From: Liolophura sinensis | Taxonomy: Eukaryota > Mollusca > Polyplacophora > Chitonida > Chitonidae | Reading direction: 5' to 3' | DNA length: 64,000 nucleotides | NCBI RefSeq assembly: GCF_032854445.1 | Contig: NC_088303.1 | Coordinates: 36,713,501-36,777,500 of the forward strand | In this document: piece after piece, positions 13,173 through 27,284 of the stretch | Layout of the letters: the number at the start of each line of letters is the position of its first letter | How positions within the stretch are numbered: the first letter of the stretch is position 1 | Program-made: the position numbers and the translations under genes | The notes under the pieces: generated by a model | Seen by the model: only the letters and a program-made list of their open reading frames with translations | Told to the model about the DNA's origin: nothing | The model's database searches: none

Positions 13173-13184
13173 ACCTGGCTAATA

Positions 13185-13341
13185 TTTACTTATTTATTTA
13201 TTTGATTGGTGTTTTACGCCGTACTCAAGAATATTTCACTTATATGACGGCGGCCAGCATTATGGTGGGAGGAAACCAGGCTGAGCGCGGGGGAAACCCA
13301 CGACCATCCGAAGATTGCTGACAGACCTTCCCCCGCTACGT
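13185..13341 (-). mobile_element. SINE family A, 5'-truncated, with target-site duplication
   Basis: The minus strand carries the 3' half of the family A body and its (AAAT)n tail. ACCTGGCTAATA flanks it at 13173-13184 and 13342-13353. Confidence 0.92.
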
Positions 13342-13353
13342 ACCTGGCTAATA

Positions 13354-14530
13354 AAGTCAGCTACCCTACTGCCTAGCAGTTTTTCTCCTTTTATTTACTG
13401 TAACTTCGGCAAAGACTATCAATTTGCTCAGATTGACAATGTCAAAGAATGTCGAGAAAAAGAAAAAGTTTAGCCTCCAATCCATGTATGAGAGCCCATT
13501 CATATACAGAAGCTAAAAAAAAAAAGCTTAGCAGGACACCACCACTTTTCACAATATCTCTCCTTAATTTGTACAGCAGAGCTAAAAACCAAAGCATACA
13601 TATATCAAAGCATGAGCATGATGTGACCAGGTAGAGTCTTTGAAACCTGAAGTAGTATAGAAACCAGGTAACCTTGTGAGGAAATGTAGAAAAAGAAGAT
13701 ACCCTCTCTCAACCACACGTCTTCCTCTCTGTGTTCACCCCTTCATGGGATAAGGTTGATATGATCATGATTATGTCTGAGCTGTCAGTCAAGAGGCAAA
13801 CCTTGGGGCGATAGACAGCTTTGACCTACAACTGTCACAGCCCTTCCTCTACCACTGTTTTATCTCTAGCCTCTCTCCACCAATTTCCTCAACAAATGTC
13901 ATATTTATGTGACAACTGCTGTAAGTTAAATACACATGTCCCTTCTCTCAGGGGACTTTAACAGGCAGGGGTCAGACCAGGATCTAAGCATTGCTCTGTG
14001 AGCTATTGCACACCTAGCCACATCCAACATTTGTCAGCCTGCAGAGAGGTCCCCAGCCTGGGAGCTGGGCATGACCTTGCTGCTATAACAGGGGGAAGTA
14101 TGTGTAATGTGCAGGTGACAAATGACTGACAGCCTACCCGCTAACCATTTAAAGTGCTAATTGCTAATGGCCTAACATCAAGGGGTCGACTGTATAGCAA
14201 TGTTCTAATACATGTAGGTGTCATCAGGCTTACAGGATTATCCCAGGTGTACAGGTTGCATAATCTTCAACATCTTTCTACCTTACCTAGAAAAGACATT
14301 TAACATTAACATTTAATGATTTCACTGAAGCCATAGTTTCTGGGTTGATAAACCTGGCCAAACCTTCACAACACATACTGCTTTCACTGGTAAGACCATT
14401 ATCAGAATCTACAATATACATAAACACTGATGATTTATTAGTCAGACAATGTGACCTAGCAATATAGACCTTCGGAGTAAAATAAAGGACAATGTTGGTG
14501 AAATAAAGTCCTGTTGGTGAAAGTCATACT
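13354..14530. other. Intron DNA with a repeat-free island
   Basis: About 13690-14180 is GC-richer and free of ACATGT words, with AGCTGTCAGTCA, ACTGACAGCC and GCTAATTGCTAATGG. Possible conserved regulatory DNA. Confidence 0.45.
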
Positions 14531-14783
14531 CGCCGAGTTGAAACCATGTTAGCTGAGCTGAAAGCATGTTGGCTGAGCTGAAAGCATGTTAGCTGAGCTG
14601 AAATCATGTTGACTGAGCTTAAATCATGTTAGCTGAGCTGAAACCATGTTGGTTGAGCTGAAACCCTGTTGGCTGAGCTGAAACCATGTTAGCTGAGCTG
14701 AAACCATGTTGGCTGAGCTGAAACCATGTTAGTTGAGCTGAAACCATGTTAGCTGAGCTGAAACCATGTTAGCGGAGCTGAAA
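14531..14783 (+). repeat. Minisatellite, 20 bp unit
   Basis: About 12.5 copies of AGCTGAGCTGAAACCATGTT with few substitutions and no length change. Confidence 0.93.
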
Positions 14784-14849
14784 TGGTACACTGGCCAAGA
14801 TCAGAGAATGTAGCAATCGATATGTACCATGGATGTACAGCTTAACATC

Positions 14850-15071
14850 ACCAATATGTACGGTGGCTGCGAGTTCAAATCTACATGAAGCTCATGCTAG
14901 TTTCCTCTCCGGCCATATGTGGGAAGGTCTGCCTGCAACCTGCGGATGGTCATGGGTTTCCTTCGGGCTCTGCCCAGTTTCCTCCCACCATAATGCTGGC
15001 TGCCGTGGTATAAGTGAAATATTCTTTGAGCAGGACATAAAACACCAATCACATAAATAAATAAATAAATC
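14850..15071 (+). mobile_element. SINE family A, lacking the A-box end
   Basis: It starts within the tRNA-like head near the B-box (GCGAGTTCAAATC), continues through the family body and ends in (AAAT)n. Both edges are approximate and no target duplication is obvious. Confidence 0.85.
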
Positions 15072-16299
15072 ACAAATATGGATAGCAAATAACAGCCATT
15101 TTTGCAAGCAGTTAAATGGAAAGTCTGGAGCAAGGTTGGTCAATTTACTGTTAGAACAGAAATGTAGCAATCTTATCAAAGGCAATGCAGTACACAAATC
15201 ATAGCATACACAGCAAAAGTTAACAAAAATATTATTAATGGTGTGTTTTCACAATGACCCTGAGGCCTATACCCATGGCGACAACACGAAAACACACAAT
15301 ATGATACAGGTGAGAATTTTGACTAATGACCAGAGATAAGACCTGAATCACCTGGTGCTTTCTATAAACCACTGACATTTTGTACATGTAAACAATGAAA
15401 AATTTATAATAAATTTTATATAAATAGGGAAGTGATCACAAGGTACAGCCCAGTATGGAACTAAGTTGTGGCTACAATGAAATACCACAGATGTCATGCG
15501 GAGACCTGGCCTTGCTATTAAACTGATACCATATGTGTCTTGAGTAGTATAAAAAGAATCCAGGGATAGCATTTGGTGTTAGGAGTGTAATTCACACCAA
15601 CATATGGTGAAATCTACATGCTATCAATTTAGTCAAGTCATTATAGCCACTCACATCACATCTCCCACCTGACAGTTTGGCAGGTTTGAGAGAATCCTAT
15701 GTTCACATCAAGTCCACTATCTACTCTGTCTTGTGTCATGAGAAAGGCCATACAGGCCATAAAGGCCATGAACATGTATATACATGGAAATTAGAAGTAC
15801 ATATATATGTATATATATATACATGAGTCATATACCACCTCACATACATCCACATGTAATTGTCAGACATTCTCCTCCCCCAAAACTAAACCCTGTGATT
15901 GATACATTGATCTACATCTAAATGTAAATAAATGCACACAGATCCATCCAAAGTATAAATAAGTAAAAAGTAAAAAAAAAAAAAAAAACCAAAACTTCAG
16001 CTGGACATCCCTCTCAGCATACTATACATGTACATCTATAAACTTAACACTGCAGCATAACTCTAATAATGGAGCCAATGTCAAAAACTAACATGAGAAA
16101 ACTTACAGCTACACGTACATATATCCATGTATATACGACAGCCTTATCATATACATTACAACCAGAACATGCACAAGAATATATGTTCGACAAGTAGGTA
16201 TCATGAATATTATCGCAACTCCTCACCCCCAAAAAACTCCACCATTTCTTCCCCAAATTCTAGTACTAGGAGACAGTTGTATTATAAATCTGCATGCAC
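15072..16299. other. AT-rich intron DNA
   Basis: Short TATA-type alternations near 15800 and a poly-A run near 15970. Nothing else recognised. Confidence 0.6.
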
Positions 16300-16780
16300 A
16301 TCAGCCTAACATCACACAGGTTACACGATATGGAGGGTGGCTGGCCAGCAGTAGTTTATCAACACAGTAGTGCGCCCTTACCTTTGCGGACTGTATTTCT
16401 AGCTATCAATTGAAGTCCTAGCCAGCTTGTCACCCTGTGAGGCAGACTGATTAGCTTCAACAACACAGCGCTGCTTTCTTTTATCTCCTAGGCCTCATAA
16501 ACACAGTCTGCAATGCAACAGCTTTTTAATCATCCAGCCTCAATCTTCTCCTACATCTGCCCGTTTTTTTGTACAGGAGGAGGGAGTCGAGTATAAAACA
16601 GGTTGAAGGCGTGCCATTAATCACCGACTGCCTAATGGGGGCCTGTTCTATCAATAAATAGCCCCATAAATCAGCTGTCAGTGTCAGGCATCAATCAATC
16701 CACGCACACACCCTACGCAACTCAGCCTGCCAAGCCCTGTCCAAACACATCAATCAGGCTTTAGAAAACACGCAAGTTCA
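16300..16780. promoter_or_regulatory. Candidate enhancer island
   Basis: Repeat-free and less AT-rich than its flanks. CTGTCA at 16675-16680, GTGTCAGG directly after, and ATCAATCA at 16690-16697 form a tight Meis/PBX group. Confidence 0.4.
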
Positions 16781-17174
16781 TTGCCAACTTTGGCCTCCCC
16801 TATCCCTTTAGTCTACCCTTCCACAGGCGGCTTTAAATGTGCAGCAACAAGGAAACAGTTGCAGGCTATCAGATGTTCCACTTCAGCAAGGCTGCCCAGG
16901 CTCAGACCTCCACACTACCTTTACCTGTTACCAGTGACAGCTCACCCATATTACCCACTGGGACAGTCTGAGGGGTCCACCATGTTACAGGGGATACTGT
17001 TACGCCATTCTTCTACTTGATAGCTACATTGTCATACATCATGCATGTACATACACATATGCTTATGTACTAATGTCAATAGACATTTTCAGTACCCAGT
17101 AGCAGAAGTATGTTCCTCTAACCTCAGTTCTGGTATACCTCACCAGAGGTATGTACCTCTAGCCTCATCATGCA

Positions 17175-17399
17175 TAAACCCAGCAGCCTCACACCAATGC
17201 AGTCGCTGCGAGTTCAAGTCCAACTCATGCTGGCTTTCTCTCCACCCGAACATGGGAAGGTCTGCCAAAAACCTGCAGATGGTCGAGGGTTTCCCCTGGG
17301 CTCTACCCAGTTTCCTCTCACTAAAATGCTGGCTGCTGTAAATGTAATGTTCTTGTGACTGGTGACTAAAACACCAATGAAATACATAAATTAATACAT
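17175..17399 (+). mobile_element. SINE family A, diverged
   Basis: B-box GAGTTCAAGTCC, the family body and a degraded AAAT-like tail are visible with many substitutions. It lies just before a fuller copy at 17450 in the same orientation. Confidence 0.8.
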
Positions 17400-17449
17400 C
17401 AATATGCATAACTCTGGCATATATGTACAATGTCCTGTACATACATGTA

Positions 17450-17721
17450 GGGGCCTCCGTAGCTCAGTTGGTTAGCACGCTAGGGCAGGGTAATGACCCA
17501 GAAACCTCTCACCAATGCAGTGGCTGTGAGTTCAAGTCCAGCTGGCTTCCTCTCCAGCCGTACATGGCAAGGCCTGCCAGCAACCTTCGGATGGTCGTGG
17601 ATTCCACCCATGTTTTGCCCGGTTTCCTCCCACCAGAATGCTGGCTGCCGTCATATAAGTGAAACATTCTTGAGTACGGTGTAAAACACCAATCAAATAA
17701 ACAAATAAATAAATAAATAAT
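17450..17721 (+). mobile_element. SINE family A, near full length
   Basis: It begins GGGGCCTCCGTAGCTCAG with the A-box intact, has B-box GAGTTCAAGTCC, the family body and an (AAAT)n tail. Its 3' end runs into an AT-rich region leading to a long TA microsatellite. Confidence 0.9.
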
Positions 17722-17819
17722 ATATTCCTCTGACCTCAAAATAGAATTCTGGAGTCCATGTACATGTATATAGCTCTGACCTTAACACACAGAGCTCTGG
17801 TACATATGTATATATGTAC

Positions 17820-17865
<46 letters not shown>

Positions 17866-20308
17866 CTGACCTCATGTCACACAAATCAGTGCTATATATG
17901 CAATATACACCTACATATGTGTACCACTGACCTCAACAGAGAACATGTCTGTCCTGAAACCAAGGAACTACTTGTATAGCAAACATGTATGTACCTCTGA
18001 CCGTTATTAACAAGAAAGTGGTTTTATGACTAAGTATGGCACTGGAATTCATGGGGCACATATGAAACAACAGTTACCCAACTGACATACAAACAAGCTA
18101 AGAACTACTTTAAGTAGCATGTAGTTTTTTAAGGAATGTTTTAATTTTAGTTTATTATATACCGTACATCACCTGTAATTCGATAAAAAAAAGGCAAAGG
18201 ACTCATTCATTTACTTTGTTACATGTAACACATATATGCTGGTGTGCACACCATACTGGTAGAAGGCAAATAAACTTCAGCAAATAGACTTCAACAAACA
18301 GACTATGCAAAGGTACACACGAACATCAGCCATTTCTAATAATCAGGGCTCTACAAAGAGAGTAAGAATAGTGAAATATACAAATCCAATGCCCAATTCC
18401 AGGCTTGAACCAGCACTAGCTGTCATAGGAACTGGACAACTATCATCTTATGCCACTCAACCTCAACCATTCCCAAAATGGTAAATTAAAACAACATCAG
18501 TCAGATATATTATATTATGACATTATATTACTATCAATAGCAACATGTCTACCACAAAAAAAACAAACAAAAAAATAACCTACAGTATGTTAAGGCAGAA
18601 TTCCCTATAGTATTCAACAGATAGGTGATAGAACAGGGGGAGACAACTGGAAACATGTATACATACATGTATATGTGTATGTATATAAATAGAAATAATA
18701 ATAAACATACATACATGTATGTGTTAATATAATACATGATCATGAACACATATTGAATTTACATGTGCTCCTGTGAATTATGAATTTCTTCACGTTTCTT
18801 GTCCAGTTATGCTGCATGATTACATGCATTTCCAATTCATAAATTCTTGCTGTACAATGTCCATTGATATATACATGTATATAGATATACAACATGAAAT
18901 TGATTACTAAATTCCCCCTACCAAGCCAAGTGAGTATCTAATTATACATAAGTGATGGCCGGCATAAGCACCACCATGGGGCTGAATGCACCTCCAAGCC
19001 TGTTGACATTTTTTAGGACAACCTGCAACACCGTCCAAATGCAGACTTCTTGCAGGCAGCACATGCAGGGTTTATAGCTGTCAACGCGATGTGAGATGTG
19101 TGAAGTGGATTAGAGCAAGGCAGATGGCCATGGCTCAGATTTCTGTTGGGAAGTGTTGAGGACAGGGCTAAGTGGTTGCCATCACTCAGCCGCGACTCTC
19201 TGCCCCGACAGGTAGTAGGCCAGCCTGATGTAATAACAACATTAATATGAAAACTAATCCATGACCCACTGCCTCTGCAGAAGCTTCTTCACCAAGCCCA
19301 TTAATAAGCAGGGCGATTACCCAGGTTTTACTCCTGTAATGGGCTGTCTGTCAGCGGACATCAAATTTCACCTGTAGTCACAATGTTACCCCCAGGTATA
19401 TACACAGGTAAGGGAAACACCTGCTGACATTGAGCTCACAAGCAGTTTCATCAGGGAATAACTTGCCCCGGACAACTTCCCACCATTGCGTAACAAATGA
19501 GAAATGATTTGGTGTCTGGTTACCCAGTTGGGACAGAGTATCGTTACAAGTATCGGCAGCGGAATCATTTATTTGTATGGGTGATCCAGCATTCTGTCCT
19601 AAATGTTCTCTGAACAGCATGAATGAGTCCAAAACTCAACCAATGGCAAGTACAATGACAACCCTTCTATCTCCCCTTGACAGCTAGCTATTGGTCAAGT
19701 CTTACCTGTCGATTCTTGAATGCTGGTTTCCACATTCCTCTGTGTTTGAAGAAGATGCAATTCTCAATACTTACATGTGTATGCATGTAGTCAAATCTGT
19801 TTTTATTTCTAGATTTTGTTTATATGTTTCGGTTCATTTTTTTGTTGTGAAAAATGTCTTCACAATTCCTGTATATTCCTTATAAGAATCAATTATTCAC
19901 AACAAAGTATTTTTTTTTCAACAGACAGCCTTCAATACGTGGTTAACACTATCAAAGGCACAAAATACACAATTTAATAACATACTTTATAGAATTTACT
20001 TAAGTCTTGAGTAGAGCTTTTCTAGAATATACCGACAAACATACAAATACATGTATGTACTTCACTTCAACTTAAAATATACTAGAAGTAAGTACAATAT
20101 ATCATCCATCAACCTTTTCGCACGCAAAATCCACCTTTTTGTGTGATTTATGTAACTTTTAAATTAGACTTTTAAAATAAAAGTACATTGTTTGGGTTGG
20201 TCAAATTTTAGGGTTTTATAAAAAGTATCATTTTAACACTCCACACAGAATGATACCAATGAAGTATGCTTGAATCAACATCTTACAATCAATTGCCACA
20301 AGGCTGAT
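17722..20308. other. Intron DNA: TA microsatellite then a repeat-free island
   Basis: About 18950-19690 lacks ACATGT words and common repeats, is GC-richer, and contains CTGTCTGTCAGCGGACATC. It is a conserved-element candidate. Flanks are AT-rich. Confidence 0.5.
17825..17861. repeat. TA microsatellite
   Basis: About 18 TA dinucleotides, shortly after a SINE tail. Confidence 0.95.
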
Positions 20309-20535
20309 TTGATTTACCTGATTTGTGTTTTACGCCGTACTCAAGAATATTTCACATATACGACGGCGGCCAGCATTATTGTGGAAGGAAACTGGGCAGA
20401 GCCCAGCAGAGACCCACAACCATCTGCAAGTTGCTGGTAGATCTTCTCACATACATCCGGAGAGGAAGACAGCATGAGCTGGATTTGAACTCACAGCGAC
20501 TGCATTGGTGAGAAGCTTGTGGGTCATTATGCATC
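20309..20535 (-). mobile_element. SINE family A, 5'-truncated
   Basis: Family A body with B-box in minus orientation; the A-box end and most of the AAAT tail are missing or degraded. Edges are approximate. Confidence 0.85.
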
Positions 20536-20879
20536 AAGGTTGAAGAAATACAGTAATACTATCATCAATTATCCTCAGTAAAAATACTGTCACAACTTAA
20601 TACACAGTTTACCGATTTGAAAAGGTCACAGGTACACATCTGTCCGAGCAACATGCAGGTTTATCTGAAACAATAACCCAGTTCTACATGTCAACAGCTG
20701 GTTAAATAGCATTAAACATCAAAACATACAAAAGAAACATACATGCACGTCTATCATGTGGCACTTGTATGGGATAGCTTCTAATCATCAATAAATTCTG
20801 ACAGATGTGCCAACTGCTAATGTCTTGCAAGCTTAATGTCAACAGCTGAAGAAATTTGCACATCAAAAACCCTGGTCAT

Positions 20880-22215
20880 GTTTGCACACCTGTACATCAG
20901 TAGCTGAGGACATGTGTGGACACCTGTCCATCAGCAGCTGAGGAAGTGTGGACACCTGTACATCAACAGCTCAGGATGTGTGGGCACTTGTACATAAACA
21001 GTTGAGGATGTGTGGACACTTTCATATCGATGGCTGAGGACGTGTGGACACCTGTACATCAATAGCTGAAGGTATGCATGTTCACCTGTACATCAACAGC
21101 TGAGGAAGTGTGGACACCTGTACATCAACAGCTCAGGATGTGTGGGCACTTGTACATAAACAGTTGAGGATGTGTGGACACTTTCATATCGATGGCTGAG
21201 GACGTGTGGACACCTGTACATCAATAGCTGAAGGTACGCATGTTCACCTGTACATCAACAGCTAAGGGTGTGTGGACACCTGTACATCAAAAGCTAAGGA
21301 TGTGTGGACACCTGTGTATCCAACAACTGGGGATGTGTGGACACCTTGTATATAAATGGCTGAGGATATGTTTGGACATCTGCACATAGAGCTTAGGGTA
21401 TATGTGGACATCTGTACATCAACAGTTGAGGATATGTGAGGACATCTGTATATCAATAGCCGAGGACATGTGCACGCACCTGTACATCAAAAGCAGAAGA
21501 CATGGGTGTTCACCTGTACATCAACTGCTGAGGATGTGTGGAAACCTGTACATCAATAGCTGAGGATGTGTGGACATGTACATCATGTACATCTGTATAT
21601 CAACTGCTGAGGGTGTGTGGACACCTGTACATCAACTGCTGAAGATGTGTGGGCGCCTGTACTTCAACAGGTAAGGACATGTGGGGACACCTGTAAAACA
21701 ACAAGTAAGGACACGTGTGGACACCTGCACATCAACAGATAAGGGCATGTGAAGAAATCTGTATATCAACAGGTGAGAACATGTGTGGACACGTGTACAT
21801 CAACAGGTAAGGGACATGTGTGGACACCTGTACATCAACAGGTAAGGACATTTGTGGACACCAGTACATCAACAGGTAAGGACATGTGTGGACACGTGTA
21901 CATCAACAGGTAAGGACATGTGTGGACACGTGTACATCAACAGGTAAGGACATGTGTGCACACCTGTACATCAACAGGTAAGGACATGTGTGCACACCTG
22001 TACATTGACAGGTGAGGACATGTGTGGACACCTGTACTTCAACAGGTAAGAACATGTATGGACACCTGTACATCGACAGGTGATGATATGTGTGGACACC
22101 TATACATCAACAGGTGAGGACATGTGAAGACAACTGTACATCAACAGATAAGGACATGTGAAGACATCTGTACATCAACAGATGAAGACATGTGGACACC
22201 TGTACATCAAAATGT
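20880..22215 (+). repeat. Minisatellite, about 34 bp unit, with a 162 bp higher-order duplication
   Basis: Some 38 copies of GACACCTGTACATCAACAGG plus TAAGGACATGTGT or variants. The block at 20961 recurs almost unchanged at 21123, so five units were duplicated together. Units after 21700 are more uniform (GGTAAGGACATGTGTG) than those before. Confidence 0.92.
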
Positions 22216-22351
22216 CTTGACAATATAACTATATAGTACACTATAGTATATAAATACTTATAAATATACGAAGAACTGTAAATCAATAGCTGAGGACAAA
22301 GATAATGCTCTCCCAATGCTCATGACAGATGCCAGGGCAAGACAGAACTAG

Positions 22352-22437
22352 CTTTTGCTGGACGAGGCATTGATTGAACTCGGGGTCCCCCCACTTAACA
22401 CACTGGAAGCACTACTGTCTTGTGACCAGCAAAAGCC
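22352..22437. repeat. Short inverted repeat with a tRNA-like B-box
   Basis: GCTTTTGCTGG and CCAGCAAAAGC are perfect inverted repeats 64 bases apart. Between them, on the minus strand, CCCCGAGTTCAATCAATG resembles a pol III B-box. It may be a SINE head that folds back. Confidence 0.4.
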
Positions 22438-22469
22438 CATCGAGGTTTTATACATTTATAAACATGTTG

Positions 22470-22528
22470 ACGTAACTTGGCTAGGACAACGTAACTTGGC
22501 TAGGATAACGTAACTTGGCTAGGATAAC
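22470..22528 (+). repeat. Tandem triplicate of 19 bp
   Basis: Three near-perfect copies of ACGTAACTTGGCTAGGAYA. Confidence 0.85.
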
Positions 22529-25500
22529 ACTTAAACAGCCATGTTTGCAGGTTAATTGAATGAATGAATGATCATGGCCTAATGTCACTTGGCAGCTTTT
22601 CAGCCATATTGTGACAAGAAAATATTAATATCAGGAGAAGATAGCATATGGTTTTGGAATTGATAAAGATAACACTGAAAATCAAACAAAAGTATACATA
22701 TTTAAAACTAGCAAAAAAAAAAAAAATTCAAAAACTTGACGTGTGCAATGAGATGTGTGATGAGAGGTAACTGCAAATACATGTACACGTATGTATAAAA
22801 TACAGTATGATCACAGCAATTTTATTGAGCAAACAGAACTGTGAACAAACACAAACACATCTATGCATGTACCTGCAGACCGAAAGAGATGAAAGCTTAC
22901 CTCGTTATCTAGTGACAACTGTGCATGCGAACTGGTGACATTTATCAGGATCAGAGCATGATAGCATGCAAAAGAGCAGTTGATGTCTGTACCATGAATG
23001 TCCTCTCAACAAAAACACTACATGTATATGCAATGTCCAAATGATCATTAGAGACACCTGAACTGTACAATGTACATGGCTGTACTCGCCATAAATATGT
23101 ACACATGATACCCCACAGCTTTCGGCAAAACTTAGTTTAGGTTCCATCGACCAGACCATAATCTCATTTTGAGTGAGACATAAACCTACCAAACATTCCT
23201 TAGAAAGGATTTATTCAACTCCACTTGGGGCCATTCTGGAGGGGGACTTTGTCGACCCTTGACTTTCCTCTGCTCGTATCCTGGCAACAGGAGCAATTTG
23301 GCGGTCGCCAGCAGACAATGGGGCGACAGTGATGATATGACTGATGTATGGTATACTCTTTACCCCTATTTACTATCCTGCCTGGTAAAACATGCCAGCT
23401 CTTTTCTTTATTACAAACAATCTCTGTCAAAGGCTGGCCCAGACATCCGCCTGCCTCCAGCAGACCAAACAATTCAAACCCCATAACATTTGACTGTTCT
23501 CCTCCACAGATTAATGAGGAAGTCTCCTTCAGTATTAATCTCACTAACTTCATCTCTAACAGCACCCACTTTCTGATAGCAGATTTCCCTTGTCAATGTC
23601 AAAACTTGTTACTTATTTAACTGGGCAGCATGCACAAGTTTTACATGTACTACAGCTTACATGTACTACAGCTTACATGTACATGCATCCCCATTCCACA
23701 CAATCATTTTTGACTTACTGTACATTTAACGCTTTATCACTGCTACATAGCTTATATATGGCCTAAGAAGCTCAAATTGTGACGGACATGTAACTTGACA
23801 CATGTTATAGTTGCTTGCAATTTTAACCCCTAGGGCTCCGAATATAAACACTTTAGATAAAATTTTACATTTTTAAATCTTAACGTCAAAACCCGCTTTG
23901 TGGAATAGTTCCAGATCGGGAAAACTCAGTATCTCAATCTAAAATGTGGAGTTATAGATTTTTAAACGTCATAACATCGTGGGCACGTCCCTTGGTGCGG
24001 TGACCTTGTTGGGGCAAATCAATGCATTTCAACATGGATTGTATATATTTGTATATATGTATAATGGGCACAATAATTAATATCACCTAAAATGTATAAA
24101 TTATATTACCTGAAATATTTATTTTAGAGGATTTGCAAGGTACATGTATGTCATGTTTTGAGGATATGTTTTATGGATAACGCTGCATGACGTCACGATA
24201 CAAAGGACATCGTCACAGCGTCACAATATTCTATCTCAAAAACCCTGCATTAATACCGGTACATACAAATTTCCAGATGGCAGATTCCCATGCCTGTGTT
24301 AAAGCATGTTACTGAGCTTAAACCTGCTATGGCATGCATGGCCATGCTACTACAGTTTACATGTGGCTTATATATATATATATATATATATACATACATG
24401 TCAAAGTCTTTAAAACTCAAAATATCCATGTATTTCATCATACCCAGGAGGTTAACTGATGGAACTAATAAAGAAATCTGTAATTTATTAGTTAACTTGC
24501 CGTATACTTTGGCAGAATGACAGACACAGACTGACATTGAAAAGGCCACCTACGTGACCTTAATACATGGCTGCCACAGCTGTACAGTAGCTGGCTAATT
24601 CACTAAAAAAAAAAAAAAAAAAACAAGTTTCAGATCAATGGATGGTTTATGTTTGTAAACATTTTACTTTATGTAAACCTAAATGTACATGTAGCTTCAA
24701 TTCTGATAGCTACATTTTCAGTAGCAAATATGTCTGTCTCTCTGTCTACCTGCCTGTGTGTCTGCCTGCCTGTGTGTCCGTTTTGATATCCTGTCTTTAA
24801 CCATGTGTCACTCGTTAAACAATGGGCGTGAATCAGGCTAATTCAATGCTTAAGGGATGTCATATTTAATCCAGTGTGTGCTTGATTTATTTATTGGCTG
24901 TTTTTTTGGTGACACTCTGAACCAAAATGTATGTATGTAAGAAAGTTCCTGCTAAAACTGCATTTTTATTATTATTATTAGTACACAATTGCATTCTGTA
25001 ATGGCTTGGGATAAACGCTGGACTTATTACAGGGATTATGATTATGGATAGAACTGAATATAGAGTAAGGTGATTACTAGAGTCAACGGTATACAGGTTA
25101 ACATAAAACATAGCAAATACTTGTATGGGAATTACATGTACTACCGAGAGGTACATGTACAAATGTAGCAGGACTATTGTAGTATATCAAAAAAATAAAC
25201 AAAAAGAACTCACCTGTAGAAAGGACAAAACTGCAAAACTTCAATACATACACGTAAAGTTGTAAATTTGGTAATTCATGGTACTGAAGACGCATACAAA
25301 GCATCGATGATGGAACACCTCCATCATGTCATTGTGCTGTATATGTCTGCAAAACTTCAGCTAAAGACATGCAGCACTTCTTGAGATATACCCCCTCCAC
25401 AAACACTGATTCTAAGTAATTTTCTCATACAAAAATGAGGACTGATATATTGGGAGTGCTTATTTCAAGAAATTCACTAAAATTAATGTTTTCAAATGTT

Positions 25501-27284
25501 TGTCTACCTGTGTATTTGTTTTGAGTCTTCTTGGTCAAGTGTTTTGAAAACACACAGATTAGGTTTTGAATTTTATGATTAATATTTCGAAATTATTATG
25601 CAGCACCACAATTTGGATGAATTTTCAAAAAATTGCCTAAACAAAAAAAAAAAAACATATTCAAAAATGTCTCTCTGTTTTCTTATGTTACATGTACACG
25701 TAACTTACAGAAAACATTTAGATTGTGGATTTCTTTTTCCAATTTTTGTAAATTAAAATGGCTAATTAGTGTGATGGGTGCTACAAATTTCATGCTACAT
25801 GACACAATACAAGTAGAGTAAGAAGTCCATTACCTAGAAGTATTCAACTTCCCTATAGCTAGTCTCCACCGAACTTTACACTTTTCTTCCATTTCTAACA
25901 CACTATGTGACCAATCTGCCCAGCTATGTATTTTTTTCTCTCTACTGCGCAGTTCATGTTTGAGAAACGGCTGATGCATCGTGGGATTCAAACACGGGTG
26001 TGTTGAAATAGGCTTTAAAAAATTGTGACAACGAAGAGTTTTGTAAAAGGACAACATTGTCTTTGATAGTAATTATTTTAGAGTTGCTTGGAAATATAGA
26101 AATTGTCAGTGGGTTTATAAGTGCATACCAACAATGATTATCAAAATTGTAGTTTTTTAATATGGAGTTTAGGTTTCAGGTTGTGACCAGTTCTTGTAGC
26201 AGCTGTCAAACTTTACAATTAGATTTTCCATGATTCAGTTCACAATTTCCACGCAGGAGGTTGGCTTATTCCTCCATCAGGTGGTGCGAGCTTCTACTGA
26301 TGATGTGACGTGTACTGTGCCCTGGAGACTACATGTAGCTGCAGGAAAGTTGCATATTTCTGCAGATACATGTAGGTAATGGACTTCTGGTAGCAACCAT
26401 CACACAGAGTATGGTACAATTAAGTGCAAAGACTGCATTAACCGATTTAGGCCTTGGTGGTGTCATTAAAGGAAACTATCGCTTATTTCAATAGTGAATG
26501 TACCACATGTAAATGTACGAACTGGAAAATCCAAACATAATAAATTTCTGCTTTAACACCTTCAATTATCATCTAATTTGTCACAGTTCACACATGGTCC
26601 GTGCTGTTCAGTCTGCTCATGGCCTGAGAAGCAAATTAGAATTTACTGTAAATACTAATAGCATCTTGAAAATATTTTCTGTTGATACTGATTATTTAGA
26701 ACACAAGTATGCAATCTGAACATTTCATAACAAGATCTTCAGTGCAGTTTTCATAGTTAACCTGTACCACATACCTCAGTGGTGGTCCTCGTACTCCAAA
26801 AGAAATTCATGATCTGTTTTCTGTATGTAGGCTATATTGACTTACTTGGGCCTTGGTAGTGTCATTCATTAGACAGGAATTTAAATGCAAACAAGACAGA
26901 AAAAGAAAGTTTTGAGAAAAATTTTCCAGCAAGAAAACATGTACAACGTAGTAGTTTGTATTCGATCAAGTTTAAAGATATATGTATATGAAAAGAACAC
27001 ATTACTTCATATAAGCAAATCTAACGACGACAAATCTGTACAAAGAAGAATGCAATAACCTAGCTTCAGCTACTTGGGAATCTGGCGAGAGCCACAGGGT
27101 TTCTCTGGCAGGGGCAACAAACTGTGGAAAGGGAAGTCGGTTTACATGCACACAGTGAATTTGATTTGGTTTAAATAGATCACTTAAAACAATGCATAAA
27201 TATATTTTCATTTTTGTTTTTAAATATTTTTGTGAAGAGAGTTAAAGCGTTCAAACGTATGAATTCTAAGGTGAGCTTCATGGA
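22529..27284. other. AT-rich intron DNA with one island
   Basis: About 23200-23620 is GC-richer and repeat-free, with overlapping chance frames on both strands. AGGCCTTGGTGGTGTCATT recurs in similar form near 26450 and 26850. Otherwise unremarkable. Confidence 0.5.
24368..24392. repeat. TA microsatellite
   Basis: About 12 TA dinucleotides, followed by TACATACATG. Confidence 0.95.

Noticed and set aside
17450-17540. A tRNA gene
   Set aside because: A- and B-boxes are those of SINE family A; the rest of the element follows and there is no proper cloverleaf.
23215-23565. A 116-codon minus-strand frame
   Set aside because: Another long frame overlaps on the plus strand, no family features are seen, and the region looks like a non-coding island.
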